A stretch of 64,000 bases of DNA from Neurospora tetraspora (taxonomy: Eukaryota > Ascomycota > Sordariomycetes > Sordariales > Sordariaceae), in assembly GCF_033439725.1 (NCBI RefSeq), contig NW_026944391.1, forward strand, positions 310,001 through 374,000. The letters are read 5' to 3'. Of this stretch, positions 26,697 to 39,600 are shown piece by piece. The notes below the pieces were generated by a model, which ran no database searches, had not been told where the DNA came from, and worked only from the letters and a program-made list of their open reading frames with translations. The translations under genes and the position numbers were made by a program. Position 1 is the first letter of the stretch, and every line of letters starts with the position of its first letter.

Positions 26697-27182
26697 TAAG
26701 CGCCCGATGGGCATGGGGTCCTTCACCTATTTTCGGAAGGAAAACCGTACATACTTCCGTCTGCCGGATAAAAACCCCCGCCCCTTGCCCGGCCGCGAGG
26801 CCGGCACCTGCGTTTCCTACCGTAGCGGTGCTCACCCACCGCTCGGTGAATAATGACGTTAACGCGTCGCCGATATCTTACCATCGACTGATGTGTTATC
26901 CCTGAGGGTCGGCTTCGCCGACTCCTTCCTCCTCCAACTCAACTGCTAGACGGTACTCTCGAAGCCGTCCCAATCTCAATACCCAACCGAGGAGGCGGTC
27001 GGTCTGCTCTCCGTCGTCCAAGTATACAGCCAGTTGCTCTTGGCTGTGCGGCCACTCTTCTTCCCTTATTCGTTGGTTGAACGTCCATAGACAGTCGTAA
27101 ACCAAGTGTGCAAAGGTCTCCTTGCCCGTCCCGCAAGAGCAGTACGGTGTTTCGATATCGGGGACCTTCCTATTTAGCCGAT
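26697..27182 (-). mobile_element. LINE 3' tail, unmutated
   Basis: GC-normal island inside the RIP block. On the minus strand it reads RLNRKVPDIETPYCSCGTG and then KETFAHLVYDCLWTFNQRI, ending at a stop near 26896. The C-x-C-x8-H-x4-C pattern is the zinc knuckle found after the reverse transcriptase/RNase H region in Tad-type ORF2 proteins. About 200 bp of 3' untranslated sequence follows leftwards. It is a strongly 5'-truncated insertion, broken off at about 27182, the normal outcome of incomplete reverse transcription. It may belong to the same family as the LINE at 1-1455, but the two fragments do not overlap. Confidence 0.7.
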
Positions 27183-28537
27183 ATTAATAATAAATTAATC
27201 GAATATTTTAATATAAAATATACGAAATAATAGAAACGGTAATAAAAGAAGAAAAAACGAAGGTAGTAAATATTAATTCTAAATTTCTCTAATTCTTCCT
27301 CAATATTTTACGCTTCTAGTTATTCTTAATTTCCATAACTTTTAATTACTTTTTAAATAATTCGAAGTAGGCTACTAATTTTATTACAATAAATTCTTTA
27401 AAAAGGACGGCGAAGGTTAAGGGAATAGCCGGGGTAATAGGAATAATAAAGATCGGGGGAATAGTAACGGCGTTATCAAAAGCCGAAAGGAAATAATTAT
27501 ATTCCTATTTAAAAATCTCAATTAACCTAAATTTATTTTTATTAAAATAAATAAAATAAAAGAAATCTATAAAGAAATAGCGTTATGTTTATATAATTTA
27601 ACAGTATAATATTAAATAATTATAATTTTACGGACGTATTCGAAGGCCTTCGTCTTCTTACCGGAAGTCGCTGCTTCCTAAATTATAACGAACTTCTAAA
27701 TTAAGGATAAAACTCAATCGTACTATTTACTATTATTATAGTAGGCTATATACGCCCAATTTCCAGGCTTAATATACTATTTATATAGGACGTTCAAATA
27801 TTAAATATATAAAACCTTAGAAAAGTTATAATCCGCCTAAAGAATAAATAAGGTTAATAATAATTTTTTAAAATAAAAGTAATAGGGAGGGGTTATTATT
27901 AAATATTTAAATTTAATAAATTTAGGTTTCTTAGGGGTAGTAATGGGGTTTTCAATATATTTACAACGGGTGGCAACCTCCTAGGAGGGCGATTAAAATT
28001 GTATAATAACGGCGAGCATAAAGCCTCGCTCTTAAATAATTAAAATAGGGATAAGGATAATTCGGATACAATTAAGCGAAGTATTTATTTTAATTAAGAA
28101 GGGTAAACGAAGAATTAATTGGGGGATAGTAATATTTATTTCAATAATTTAAACGACGGTTAAAGAAAAAAGAGGAAAGGAGAGAAAAAGGGAAAAGAAG
28201 TCAGGGGAGGCGTTTTCATATATAATTCTGGAGGTGCGTATATATATACGTTATTACCTATTATTTATTACCTTTATCGGTCGAAATAGAAGGAGCGAAT
28301 ATATAGAAGGGTAGGAGGAGGGAAGAGGGGGGTAATATTATAGGGCTAAAGCCCGGGCTATAATATTCTAATTATTAATTAGAGTTATTATAAGGCGTTG
28401 TAGCTATATTTATATAACCCTTATTAAAACTTCGTATTTCTAGTAGAGCCGCCTCTTAAATAGAACTTTCCTTTTTTAGAGAACTTTAATTAAACTATAC
28501 AATTAGTACCTATATTAATTGTACTATCCCTGTTATA
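27183..28537 (+). mobile_element. 3' part of an LTR element with 3' LTR
   Basis: A 202 bp LTR at 28336-28537 matches the one at 21999-22200. A purine-rich tract directly before it shows that it is a 3' LTR in plus orientation. The 1.15 kb before it should then be the end of the same element's body, but no domain was recognised there. No target duplication was found, so this is a fragment. It sits inside the Copia copy, between integrase and reverse transcriptase. Confidence 0.5.
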
Positions 28538-30474
28538 GCGTTAAATAACATTCCTTCGGGTATTTTAAATATAAACGATATGTTTATAATTTAAATTAGT
28601 ATTTAACGTAATAAATAAATTATATAAATATCGTTTTTATTAAATGATTAGAATAGCGTTAATAGATATTTAGAATTGAAATCTCTATTTAAAAATAGGA
28701 TTTTAGAATACTTTTACCCTATCTAATACTATATATTCTATATGGGAGAGGGTATAGAGGAAAGAATAGAATTAATAATATTAAATGAAATTAAAGAGAG
28801 TTTTTTTTAAGATAATTAGTTAGAAATAATAAGGCATAGATATGATTCTCTTATTGAAAATAATATATGGGAATTAGTAGAGGTTATATTGAAAATATGT
28901 ATTTTATACAGTAAGTAGGTTTATAAATTTAAAGATAGTTTAAATAACGAGGTTATTAAACGGAAGGTTCGATAGGTAGTCCGCGGCTTCGAATAGATTA
29001 AAGGAGTAGACTATTTCAATATTTTCGCCTCGGTTATTAAACTAATAAATTATGAGACGCTATTTACTATTATTATAATTCTAAATTTCGAAATTAAACA
29101 GATAGATATTAAAATTACATTCTTTTATAAGAATATAGAGGAAATAATGTACGTAGAATAACTTTTAGAATTTAATAACGAAATAGAGAAAGTTTATAAA
29201 TTAAATAAAGTATTCTACGGATTAAAATAAACGTTTAGAATTTAATTTAATACCCTTAATTTGGCGTTAAAAGATTTCGGCTATATATTTATTATTATAG
29301 ATTACGGAATTTTCTTTAAGAAAAATATATTTATAGTTATTTATATAAATAATTTATTAATTATAGGAAAGGATAAGGAATAGATTTAGAATTTGAAAGA
29401 TATATTTAGCGTAAGGTTTTAAATAATGGATTTGGGTCTTTATTATTATTATTATTTTAATATTCGTATTCCTTGGAATAGATGGGATAGGATTATTTAT
29501 TTTGATTAATAAAGATATATTAATAAGATTTTCGCTTAGTTTGGTATAGTTTTAAATAATTTAATGAATATTTTAATAATAATTAGCCGTTTTAAAAAAG
29601 CAAGGGAGAATTAGACTATTAAAAAAATTAAAATTATTATATTCTAATCCGCCGTCGGATATTTAATATAGGTTATATTTAGTACTAAATTTAATATTAT
29701 ATACGCTATATTAAGTATTAACTAATATACTACAAACCCCGCCAGGGTATATTTCCGGGCGTTTAAATGGATATTTAAGTACTTTAAAGGTATAAGAGGT
29801 TTAATATTAATACTTATAGGGGAGTTAAGCCCTTTAAATAGGTATTCAAATTTTAATTGGGTTAGTAATCATAATATTAGGAAATCTATATTTAATTTTA
29901 TATTTAACATTACTAATAAATTAATTAATTAGAATTTAAGACGATAATAAATGGTAACCCTATTATTAATAGAAATAGAATAAATAAGATAAATATTAGC
30001 AATTAAGGAGGCAATTTAATTGAAAAGATTATATATAGAATTTAATACTAACCTTCGAAGGGGAAGTAAGGGCAATAAAGTAATCATTATTTATTACAAT
30101 AATTAGGGCGCTATAGTATTTATAAAGAATTCGATATAATATTAAAGGATGAAATATATTGAGATTTAATAGTATTTTATATATAAAAAGGTTAAAGACG
30201 GTTTTATTAACTTTATTTATATACTAATAAAAGAGTAAATAATTAATAGATTAATTAAACCGCTTACTAAAGATTAATTTTTACATTTTACGGACAATTT
30301 TAACTTTATCGATAAGAATAGAGTATTTAGGAGTTTTAAAGAGGATAATAAGGATATAAGTATTATAAATTTACTTACCCGCTAAGAATTAGACTTTAGA
30401 AGTAATAAAGATGAATATTAACCAAAATAGAGTAAGGGGGAGTTTTAATATTATTCGTATCTAATAAGGGGGAA

Positions 30475-30728
30475 TATTAAATATTATAATCATTTATAAT
30501 ATTAAGCCTTATAACCTCGCGGAGCCTTATAGCCTTACGGAGCTTTATAATCTTACGTATTAAGCCTTATATATTAAACCTTATTATAAATACTAATATA
30601 TAAGTAAATCAGGGTATTATAAGGATTAAGGCAAATAGGTATAAAAGGAAGCGGTAATTATATCTAATTTAATTTATTCTTATTAAATAATATAATCTTT
30701 CTCCTACTATCTTATATATATTTTAATA
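30475..30728 (+). repeat. 3' LTR of the nested Copia
   Basis: 254 bp, preceded by a purine tract and followed by the target duplication AATTA. Confidence 0.85.
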
Positions 30729-33317
30729 AATTATTCTATAATCGATATAATAAACTACGCCTATTTAAATTAAATAATATACGTAAAACTATTACCCGAA
30801 AATATAATTATGAGTAGCGTAGCTTTATTAAAAAGAATAAAAAATATAGCTAGCTATTTCGAATGAATAATGTTTATTAAAGCTATAATTACCCCCTTTT
30901 TTATTTAGCTACTTGTCTTTAAATTTATAAAACAAAATTTATAAACGAAGTATAAAAGGTTATTAAAATTACTTCCCGCTATAGTACTATCCGAATTAGA
31001 GAAATTAGCGCTACAATCGATAAGAAATTCCTAAATACGTTTCTTATAAAAAAGAATATATATAATGCGAGAGCGCGCTTACGTATAGAAAATCTTAATA
31101 GCTATAAACCGATTGCCGCTTTTATTCGAAATTTTAATTAAAACGAAGCCCTATATTAAATTATTTATAGTAAAATATAAGGAATATTATTTTCTCTTTA
31201 TTAATTATTTAAATAACTTATTATGGATAAACGTCTTATTATACTTATATAAGTATTGAATATTATAATAGAAATAACTAAGCGATATTTAAATATAATA
31301 AATATAAATAATATTTACTTAATTAACCGTTCCCGTTTTCCCCTTATATAAACTATTAGTACGATTAATATAAATACGGTTTTTAATTCTATCTTTAACC
31401 TTATTAATAATAAAAGAGAAGAGGCCTTTATTTTCTTATTATAAAGAATTTATAATTTATATAAGCGTTTTAATATTTTAAAACCTAATATTATTATTAC
31501 CAATTATAGTAAAAAGATAAAGGCAGCTATATTAAAAGTATTCATTAAAGTCTAATAGCAGTTCTATATTTTTTATATTTATAAGAACGTACTATTAAAT
31601 AGTAAGAAGAAGTAGAAGGGAAAGAAAGACGACGATAATTCTAACAATAAGGAATTCTTACTAGAAGAGGATAAAAATAAAGAATTTAATACTATAAATT
31701 AGATAATATTACGTAATACGCGTTTAGAAGCTATTTAAACTATAGGTAATAATGATATTATTAAAAAAAAAGGTTATAGCTTATATTTTAATAGGTATAT
31801 TTGAGATATAGAAGGTTATTATATATTTAAAGATTGAAATAGAATTGTAGGATATTTAGTAAATATTTAAAATAGAATTTTTAAATTAATTTTTAATTCT
31901 AGATTATTTCTAGAAAGTCTAGATGCTTATTAGATATTAATCAATACGTTATTTTATTAATAAATATTTTAATTTTAGTACCGTCCTTATTTCCCCTATA
32001 GAATTAATTAATATAAATATTGAGAATTTTATCCTTATAGGGCGTTCAAACTGTAATAATTTAATTACTAATATTTAAAAGATAATTATAGAATAAGAGT
32101 AGTTCTAAGAGTATAAGGTAGCTATAGAGGAGACGAAAATCAGGAATAACTTTATAAGGAGATTATAGATAGGAATTATAGTTGTAAAGGTTTTTTATAA
32201 GTATTTAAACCTTTTTACTAACGAGTATTAATATACCTAAATTACCTTCGATTGAGAGAAGAAAAATTCTAATATAGATTATAATATTATTCGATAATAT
32301 AGTATCCCTTACTATTATAATATTTATAACTTTATTAATAATAATCTACCTCTTTATTTTAGCTATATTTATAAGTACTAGTAGTTTTAGAACCTTCTTA
32401 ATAACGACGACCTATATATTTATATTCTAGAGCCTAAGATTATTAAGCGCTTTCGTAGCCGTCTTAAGAAGAATACCGCGGTTACTATATTAATAAAGTA
32501 CGCCGTCCCCCCTATTCCTAAGAAAATTAAAAAGATTAAAAAGATAAAGAAGAATAAATAGAAGGATAAAGAGAAGGTAATAAAGACGGGGGGTAAGAGG
32601 AAGGGGGGTAAGAAGCTATTTCTACCTAAAGGTAATACCCTATGGTTAAAATAAAATATATACCGCCGTCTTTTTTATTCAGAGGTCGATTCTAATATTG
32701 AGGAATTCCTTATATATAAATAATATACTATAATACGTTTATTTGTAGCGGAGAGGGCTAAAAACGAATTAGATAGCTAATTCTTAAATTTAACTAATCC
32801 CCTAATAATTAAAAATAATAATAAGGAATAAAAGGAGGCGGTTAGTAATAAGGCGGCTGGTAATAAGGCGGCTAGTAATAAAGCGGCTAGTAATAAGAAT
32901 AGAAGGGAATTAATTAATTTATTTATTTCTTCCGATGAAAAATAACCTTCCGCCTGTAAGAGGGCTATTATAATACGTTCGCTTGCCCTAGAGCTAATTA
33001 TAAAGAGGATAAGGAGCGGTAAAGTTTCGAAGCCGATTATTAGAATATTAGGTTTATAAATAGGCTTAAAAACAATAATTCTAATAGTTTATTTATTATT
33101 ATATATATAAATCCTCTAATATATTCTAGACCACTAATATACTCCAGACTTCTAGTATATTTCAATATTATAGCGTATTATTCATAAATACTATTTACGA
33201 TAATCTATAATTAATATATATTGATTTATATAGAGATTTGTATAGAATATAATATTTTGAATGATTTTATAATCTTTATTAACTAGTAGCAATAATATTA
33301 ATAATATATTAGAATAG

Positions 33318-33535
33318 GGGAGGCACGTATAATTAGGTCTAGGCGGCTAGGTTTAGGCGGCTAGGTTGGGCGGCTAGGCTAGGCGGCTGCCGGGTACGAC
33401 CTATTTTATATAACTGTTAATACTATAAACTATATTACTAAAAATATACCCTAATATTTATATATAAAGAACCCTAACCCTATAGGGTATTAGTACCCCC
33501 TTAGTAAAAGAATTAGTACCCCCCCAATAGTACCT
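33318..33535. repeat. MULE right terminal inverted repeat
   Basis: Inverted match of 22657-22868. It includes four GC-rich units of the TAGGCGGCTAGGT type (about 33332-33390) and the shared word ACGACCTATTTTATATAACT. Confidence 0.7.
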
Positions 33536-36020
33536 ATATTTAAAGAAGAAAGGTCGGCGGGAACTATTACTAACGATAAATCGGATTAATTAATATTATT
33601 AAACGCCTTCCCAATTAATAAAATAATTAAAGTAAAAGCCTTTTAATACCATAATGATATTAATAGTATTTATAAGCCCGAAGATTTCTTTTAATTACTT
33701 CGAATTAATTTTTAATAATAAAAACGAAAAGAGGATTAGCCTTAACCCGCTTACGTACTATATAATAATAATAAAACTAATCCCTATCGGATTAGTTCCC
33801 TACATTCCAAAAGAAATTTATAAAAATTAAAAACTTTATTTAGGAAGATAATTCTAAATTCATTTAATTAAAAACTTCTATATCTAACGCTCTTTATAAT
33901 TAATTAATTATAATCCGTATGCCTAAAACATATAACTTCCATATCGAATAATTAAAGGATATTATATAAAAATTTAAAATTAATAAGGCCTTCTATAATA
34001 TTAATAGTAATAATAGAAGATATAATAAAAGTTGTCGTTAGAACCCCCTTTCCCGGCATAACCTTACCCTTACCTTTAAATACCCTAAGGATATAAATAG
34101 TAATATTATAATAAATTATACTAAAATAAAAAGTAACTTGAGTAATAAGGACGCTAAGCGGGCTAATTAAATCTCCTAGGATAAAAGAAATAAACGCTGT
34201 ACTTTAGGTCTCTATTTCCGTTACGGAATTAACGGGTATATAATTAGTAATTATATATATTAACCGGTATAACGTCCCTCTATCGATAATAAATGTATTA
34301 AATTTAAATTTAAGGTACAATTTATATTAGAAAATAATAATAAATATTCTTCCTCTAAATAATTAGAAAAAGAATAGCTCCCTTATAAAATCGAATAAAG
34401 GAGTATTCTAAAGTATTAAATAAAAAAGCGGGAATTAAGAACTTCCTAAAACCTATAAAAATAAATATTATTAAAATACCTATCGCTATTAATAATAAAA
34501 ATTATTTCTATAGCCTCGTCGATAACCGTTGCTAATATTATATTATAATTAATAAAAATATTATTAAGAAATTAAAATTCATATTATATTTATATTTAAG
34601 AAATAAGTATAAAGAGCTTGAATTAAAATAGAAAGGGCGGAGATTAAGGGGATTATTTATTTTAAAGTAAATATTTATAAATATAAATCTATCATCTATA
34701 TATATATAATCCTTAAATGAGAATTCTCCATTATTTTAAAAAAATTATAATTAATTACTATAAAGGCCTACTCTATCGCTTATAAATATAGATTTTAATA
34801 TAGAGCAATTAATTATTAAATCCCGTATTTAAAATATTCCCTAAAGAATTTTTCCTTAAAAGGTAAGGAATTTAGAGAAGTAATATACTATTTAATAATT
34901 ACGTTCGTGACTATAATAAATAGGATTAAAAAAAGGAACAGCCGGTAAACCGTAGAATTAATAATATTTATAATAAACCTACGAAATATTAAAAAGGCCT
35001 TTAAACCTAAAATCGGTATAATAAAAGAGGAATTACGAAAAATAATCCCTATAGAAATATACGATTATTTATTCGTTTAGAAATAAAAGGAAGCTAATAA
35101 AATTAATCCTAACCGCATAAATATCGATTATAAAATTGAATTTTAAAAAGACGAAAACGGTAAGGAGCCGCCTCTCCTTTATAATCACCTTTATAATATA
35201 TTATAAAGGGAATTCCTAATATTGAAGAAAACCTTTAAAACCTTTTTTAATAAGGGTTTTATCCGTATTAGCAATTTAATTACCGCTATACCAATACTCT
35301 TCGTTAGGAAGCTGGAGGGAAGTCTTTAATTCTATTATAATTATAAACCATTTAATACTATTATTAAAATAAACAGGTATTTATTACCTTTAATTAAAAA
35401 AAACGTTTAGAATTATTATTAAAGCGAAATAGTTTACTAAAATAAATATTATATAAGTATTCTATAAAATCCGTATAATAAAAGGAAAAGAAGGGAAAAC
35501 GGCGTTTCTGACTCGATATAACTTATTCAAATAATTAATTATATTTATCGGGTTATTAAAAATACGAGCGATATTTCAATAGTATATTAATAATATTCTA
35601 AGGAATTACTTGAATAACTTTACTCTAATATATATAAATCATATATTAATTTTCTTATCGGACTTTAAAATAAATTATTTAATAAAGGTATATAAAATTA
35701 TTAAACGTATAATTATTATAGAATTCTATTTAAACCCTAAAAATACAAACTTATAATAAAGAGTATTAAATATTTAAGTTTTATTATTATTATAAATATT
35801 AATATCTAAGTAAACCCTTAAAAAATTAGAGCGATTATTAAATACAAAAGTATTTACATTTTAAAAAAGGGTACGAAACTGCTTAGAATTTGTTGATTAT
35901 TACCGGATATTTATTAAAAGCTTTTCTTAAATTATAGGACCGCTAATAACCCTTATAAATAAAAGGGTCCCCTTTAAATAGATCGAATAATATAATATAA
36001 CTTTTAAGAAATTGTTGGAA
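33536..36020 (+). mobile_element. Second Gypsy relic, gag to reverse transcriptase
   Basis: Plus-strand Gypsy fossil: gag-like DNA at about 33600-34700 and reverse transcriptase at about 35160-35760, with the start of RNase H before it breaks off near 36020. It is probably the continuation of the element whose LTR is at 21999. Integrase and 3' LTR are missing. It is heavily broken by RIP. Confidence 0.65.
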
Positions 36021-36660
36021 GGTATCGATCGATGAGTGGATACGGTACGAAGGTACGGTTAATACGGTTGTGTAGAGAGTTTAAAGTGGAGTAGAAGGGT
36101 ATATAGAATGTGGGGAATAGTAATAGATTAGTCGAAATATCGATAAGTGTTTAAAATATATTTCTTTTTTCCCTTTCTTCGAAGGAAACCCTCTTTAAAT
36201 TGACTTTTTGGATTAATAAGTTATCGAGTAATAAAACCGTTTATAGCTTTGGAATTGTTATTTTCTAATAATTCTAACGGTAGTCTAGTTATTCTTATAC
36301 GTTAGCTGTAGAATCCGGAATTCGAATCCGAATTCAAAAGTCTTCTCGGACTTCTTCCTTTACTTCTACTCTATATAATTATTATATAACGAAACCAGTT
36401 ATACGGTCGGAAACGTCATATTCCGTTCTTTCCAATAGAATTACATATAACTTCGTTTAATTAACGTTGAGGCCGGAATTCGACTACGAAGGTCGACGTC
36501 TAGATTTTCCTCCGGGTTTTCTTCCGGACCGGAATTTTTCTCCGGTTATAAAAATAGTGTTTATATATAAAAATATAAATTTTATTTTTATACTTATATA
36601 TTATTATATAAGCCCGTAAATCCGTTATAAGTATATTATTATTATTATATATATATTAAG
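36021..36660. other. Unassigned, milder RIP region between two Gypsy relics
   Basis: About 640 bp, less AT-rich than its surroundings, with no coding signal. It holds a near-perfect palindrome at 36312-36336 (GAATCCGGA, 7-base loop, TCCGAATTC) and a cluster of TCCGG words at 36470-36560. It could be an LTR or a non-coding end of one neighbour, but no second copy is present in the window. Confidence 0.4.
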
Positions 36661-39600
36661 TCTATAATAACTAATAATTTTTACCCTCGTTTTGGTATTA
36701 TAATAAAAGTATTTTAAAAGTGGGGCTTCTACGAATAGTCGTTTAAATTCCTTAAAAGCGGTTTAATATTTATCAGTCTACGTAAAGGCCTTTCCTTTCC
36801 AGGTTAAATTTGTAAGTAGTTATATGATATATTTATAATTTTTAATAAATTTATAATAAAAGTTATAAAAGTTTAAAAAGGATTATATTATTTTTAAATT
36901 TGAGGAGATAATTTACTCTTTAATAACTTTTATTTTTTTTTAAATCGATAGAAACACCGTCTCGTCCTACGATAAATTTTAGGAATTTAAACTTTATAAT
37001 ATAGAATTCGTATTTTTTAATGTTTATTTATAAACCGGCTTCCTTTAACCGTTTGAGGACTTTTTAAATATAATTCCGGTAATTCTTTAGAGTGTCCGAA
37101 TAAATTAGGATATTATTAATATAGCCTATATAAAAATCGCCTAAATATTCTCCTAGTATTAAATTAATGAAATTCTAGAAATTGGTAGGTCTATTAGTAA
37201 AGCTAAAGGCTAATACTTTATATTTAAATACTCCTATACCTATACCGAAGGTAATTAATTCTTTATTTTCTACTTTTATGAAAATACGGTAGAACGCTTA
37301 TTACATATCAATCTTTATAAATTATTACATTTTGGCTACTTTGGCGAGGGTTTTTTCGATTAATAGTAGTAAGTAACGGTTTTTGCGGGTAATAGTATTA
37401 AATTTCCAATAGTTTATATAGAAACGCAGACTACTATTTATTTTCTTTATAAATAGGACGGGCGTAGCCTACGGGGACGAATTTACTTTTATAAATCCTT
37501 TCGATACATTTTCTAAAATATACGTTCGTACGGCCTTTAATTTATTAAAACATATTTTATATAAAGGGTTATATCCGAAAATTTCCGGGCGATAACTTTT
37601 ATTAAATTCGATTCTATAATTATAGGGGCGGTATTTAGGTAAAGTATTCGAATTATACTTATTAAAAAGTTCGATCTCGTTATAATATTCGGGGGGAATT
37701 ATTCGAAGGGCTTTATTATAAAGTTCCTTTTCGTTATAAGAGAGTAGTTCTGAAGAGGAATTATTAATAATTTATTTCTATTAAATAAATCGGTCGATTT
37801 TAAAAATATTAATTAAATAGGTAATGCGGTTCTCTTTTTTAACGGAGCGTATAAAAAGATTTCTATTTAGTACGTATATTTTGATAGGACGACATTTATA
37901 CTAATTTATACCGTCGTACTTTAATTAATAAGTATTTCGGGTATCTGATCCCTATTTCCTTTCGGCGGATTATTTTTAATAACGTGGTTACAATTTGAAT
38001 TTTAAAAATAATATTATAAGGTAGGTAAAGTTAGTTAAATTACATTCTATTTTATTTAAGGGGTTAGTTTTTTAAAAAAATTATAATAGGGTTTTGGAAT
38101 AAATAATATAGTCGCGCGTAGCCGAACTCGCCGTTATTATCCTACGTATATTAGAAGTCCGTAGGTATAATAGGGACCGTTTTAGGCTCTAAATCTTTTA
38201 TTGCCTCTAATTCTATAATCCGTTTTTTAATTTCCTTTTAATATTATTGGGCTTTATAATAATATTAATTTTAAGCTTTAAAATCTATTTCCTTTTTATA
38301 ATAATCGGAGAGTAGTTAATTGGTTAGGATAGGGGTCGTATAAATATATCCGCTAGTAAGCTAAGGAGTAGTATCATTACTATTCTTACTATTTATTCGT
38401 TATTTATTTTTTCGATTTATTAATAGATTATAGTAATTTATATCCTTCTAATAGGCGGGGTTTATTTTGTCAGTAGCGATATTTTAAACTTTGAAGTATT
38501 TTAATTAATTGGGGTTTAATTTCCATTCTAAGAGAAAGAATAGACGCCGATTTGAACAATTTACCTAAATATCATAGAAATCGAGCCATTTCCGGCCGAC
38601 GATAATATTATACGCTATATTAATTATAATAAAGTAATCGGGCGGGGTAGTTCGGTTTTAGATCTTTAGAGCGGCTTTAATAACCTCTTTAATATTTTAA
38701 CTTATTTTTCTTTAATAATCGTTAATTCTTCGAACTAAAAAATTATTCGTAAATTGTATTAGTAGTCGTTTCTTTAGTTTTTTAGTAAAGGCGGTGCTAA
38801 TAAATAAATAACCGTTTGCTTTTGTATCGATTAAAGTATTAAATATAGATAAAGATATTCTATTATTAATTAAAGTATATCGAATAAGTAAGGGTTTTCT
38901 TCCTAAGAAGGGTATTAAATTAAATCTTTCTTTTCCTTTATATTTCTATTTATCCCTTTTCTATTATTCTATAATTAATACCTCCCTTAGGAAGGAGTTT
39001 AGTTCCCCTAAAGTAATTAATTTCCTTATTTATCAACGGTTAGAACGGCCGGGATAATTAGAACTATTTAATTGCTTCCCTTCTCGTAAATTGAATAACG
39101 GTTAACGATGGGGGTAATACGGTCGTAACGTTTGCAGTCCAAACGGTCCTTTTCTAAATAATTATATTTAATATAACCCTTCTTTTTATAAAGGAAGTAT
39201 TTACCCTTATTGAATAATTAAATATTTTCTTTATAACGGTTACTATTTTAACGAGCGGTATTTTTTCTACCGCTAGTAGGCTTAAGGGCGGCGTTAAAAG
39301 AATTGGAAGAACCCGAATTGGATCCTTTATTTCCGTTATTACTTTTTTTAGATTTAGAAATAGCTTTATTCTCGTTAGCGATAATTCTTAATATTTATCC
39401 AAAATCGGAATAGTCTATATAATAAAATTCAAAGGAAATAGATAAATCGTAATACTTCACGCCTATTTATTTCTTATATTTAATTAAAAAGCGTTAAAAT
39501 AATTTATATTTCTATTTAATTTTAGTGCGTTAATATTCGCTAGCTATCCGGATAAATATATTTTTTAAAAAGTCGAAATTATTATTATTTTTTATTTTTA

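Larger units (their letters stand above)
23374..30728 (+). mobile_element. Copia copy with both LTRs, nested in the MULE
   Basis: A plus-strand Ty1/Copia fossil. LTRs are at 23374-23630 and 30475-30728, flanked by a perfect 5 bp target duplication AATTA (23369-23373 and 30729-30733). Inside lie the PBS-like stretch after 23630, gag (to about 25250), a zinc knuckle (about 25270-25320), integrase (about 25800-26640), reverse transcriptase (about 28830-29560), RNase H (about 29740-30300) and a polypurine tract at about 30465-30474. About 1.8 kb between integrase and reverse transcriptase (26697-28537) is foreign: a LINE tail and a piece of another LTR element. It is broken in many places. Confidence 0.85.
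22980..33090 (+). pseudogene. MULE transposase, decayed and interrupted
   Basis: The main part runs from about 30760 to 33090. In one frame it reads NARARLRIENLNSYKPIAAF near 31050, then INNIYLINRSRFPL, FNSIFNLINNKREEAFIF, LKPNIIITNYSKKIKAA and YIFYIYKNVLLN up to 31600. This follows the MULE transposase domain (DDE class; T-rich first-Asp motif, then P..I.TD, then C..H...N). Both catalytic Asp codons read Asn (31307-31309 and 31502-31504), as G-to-A changes would give, and many Gln/Trp positions are stops, so it cannot be active. The probable N-terminal part (about 22980-23373, acidic and Pro-rich) is separated by the Copia insertion. The tail is Lys-rich. Confidence 0.65.
22657..33535 (+). 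mobile_element. MULE DNA transposon split by a Copia insertion
   Basis: Long terminal inverted repeats of roughly 210-220 bp lie at 22657-22868 and 33318-33535. The outermost bases are GGTACTATT on the left and AATAGTACC on the right. Each end carries a GC-rich minisatellite. A mutated MULE transposase lies just inside the right end. Without the Copia copy at 23374-30728 the element is about 3.5 kb, a normal MULE size. Flanking 9-mers ATATATAAA (22648) and ATATTTAAA (33536) match at 8 of 9 positions and may be the 9 bp target duplication of Mutator elements, though this AT-rich context makes that uncertain. Confidence 0.7.

Noticed and set aside
33472-33485. Telomere-like CCCTAACCCTA, also seen near 3772 and 5335.
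   Set aside because: At most two tandem units each time and located in transposon ends; far too short to suggest a telomere or a healed break.
36275-36345. tRNA-like string with GGAATTCGAATCC.
   Set aside because: The TTCGAA comes from a simple palindrome. The T stem cannot form in the normal register and other arms are missing.
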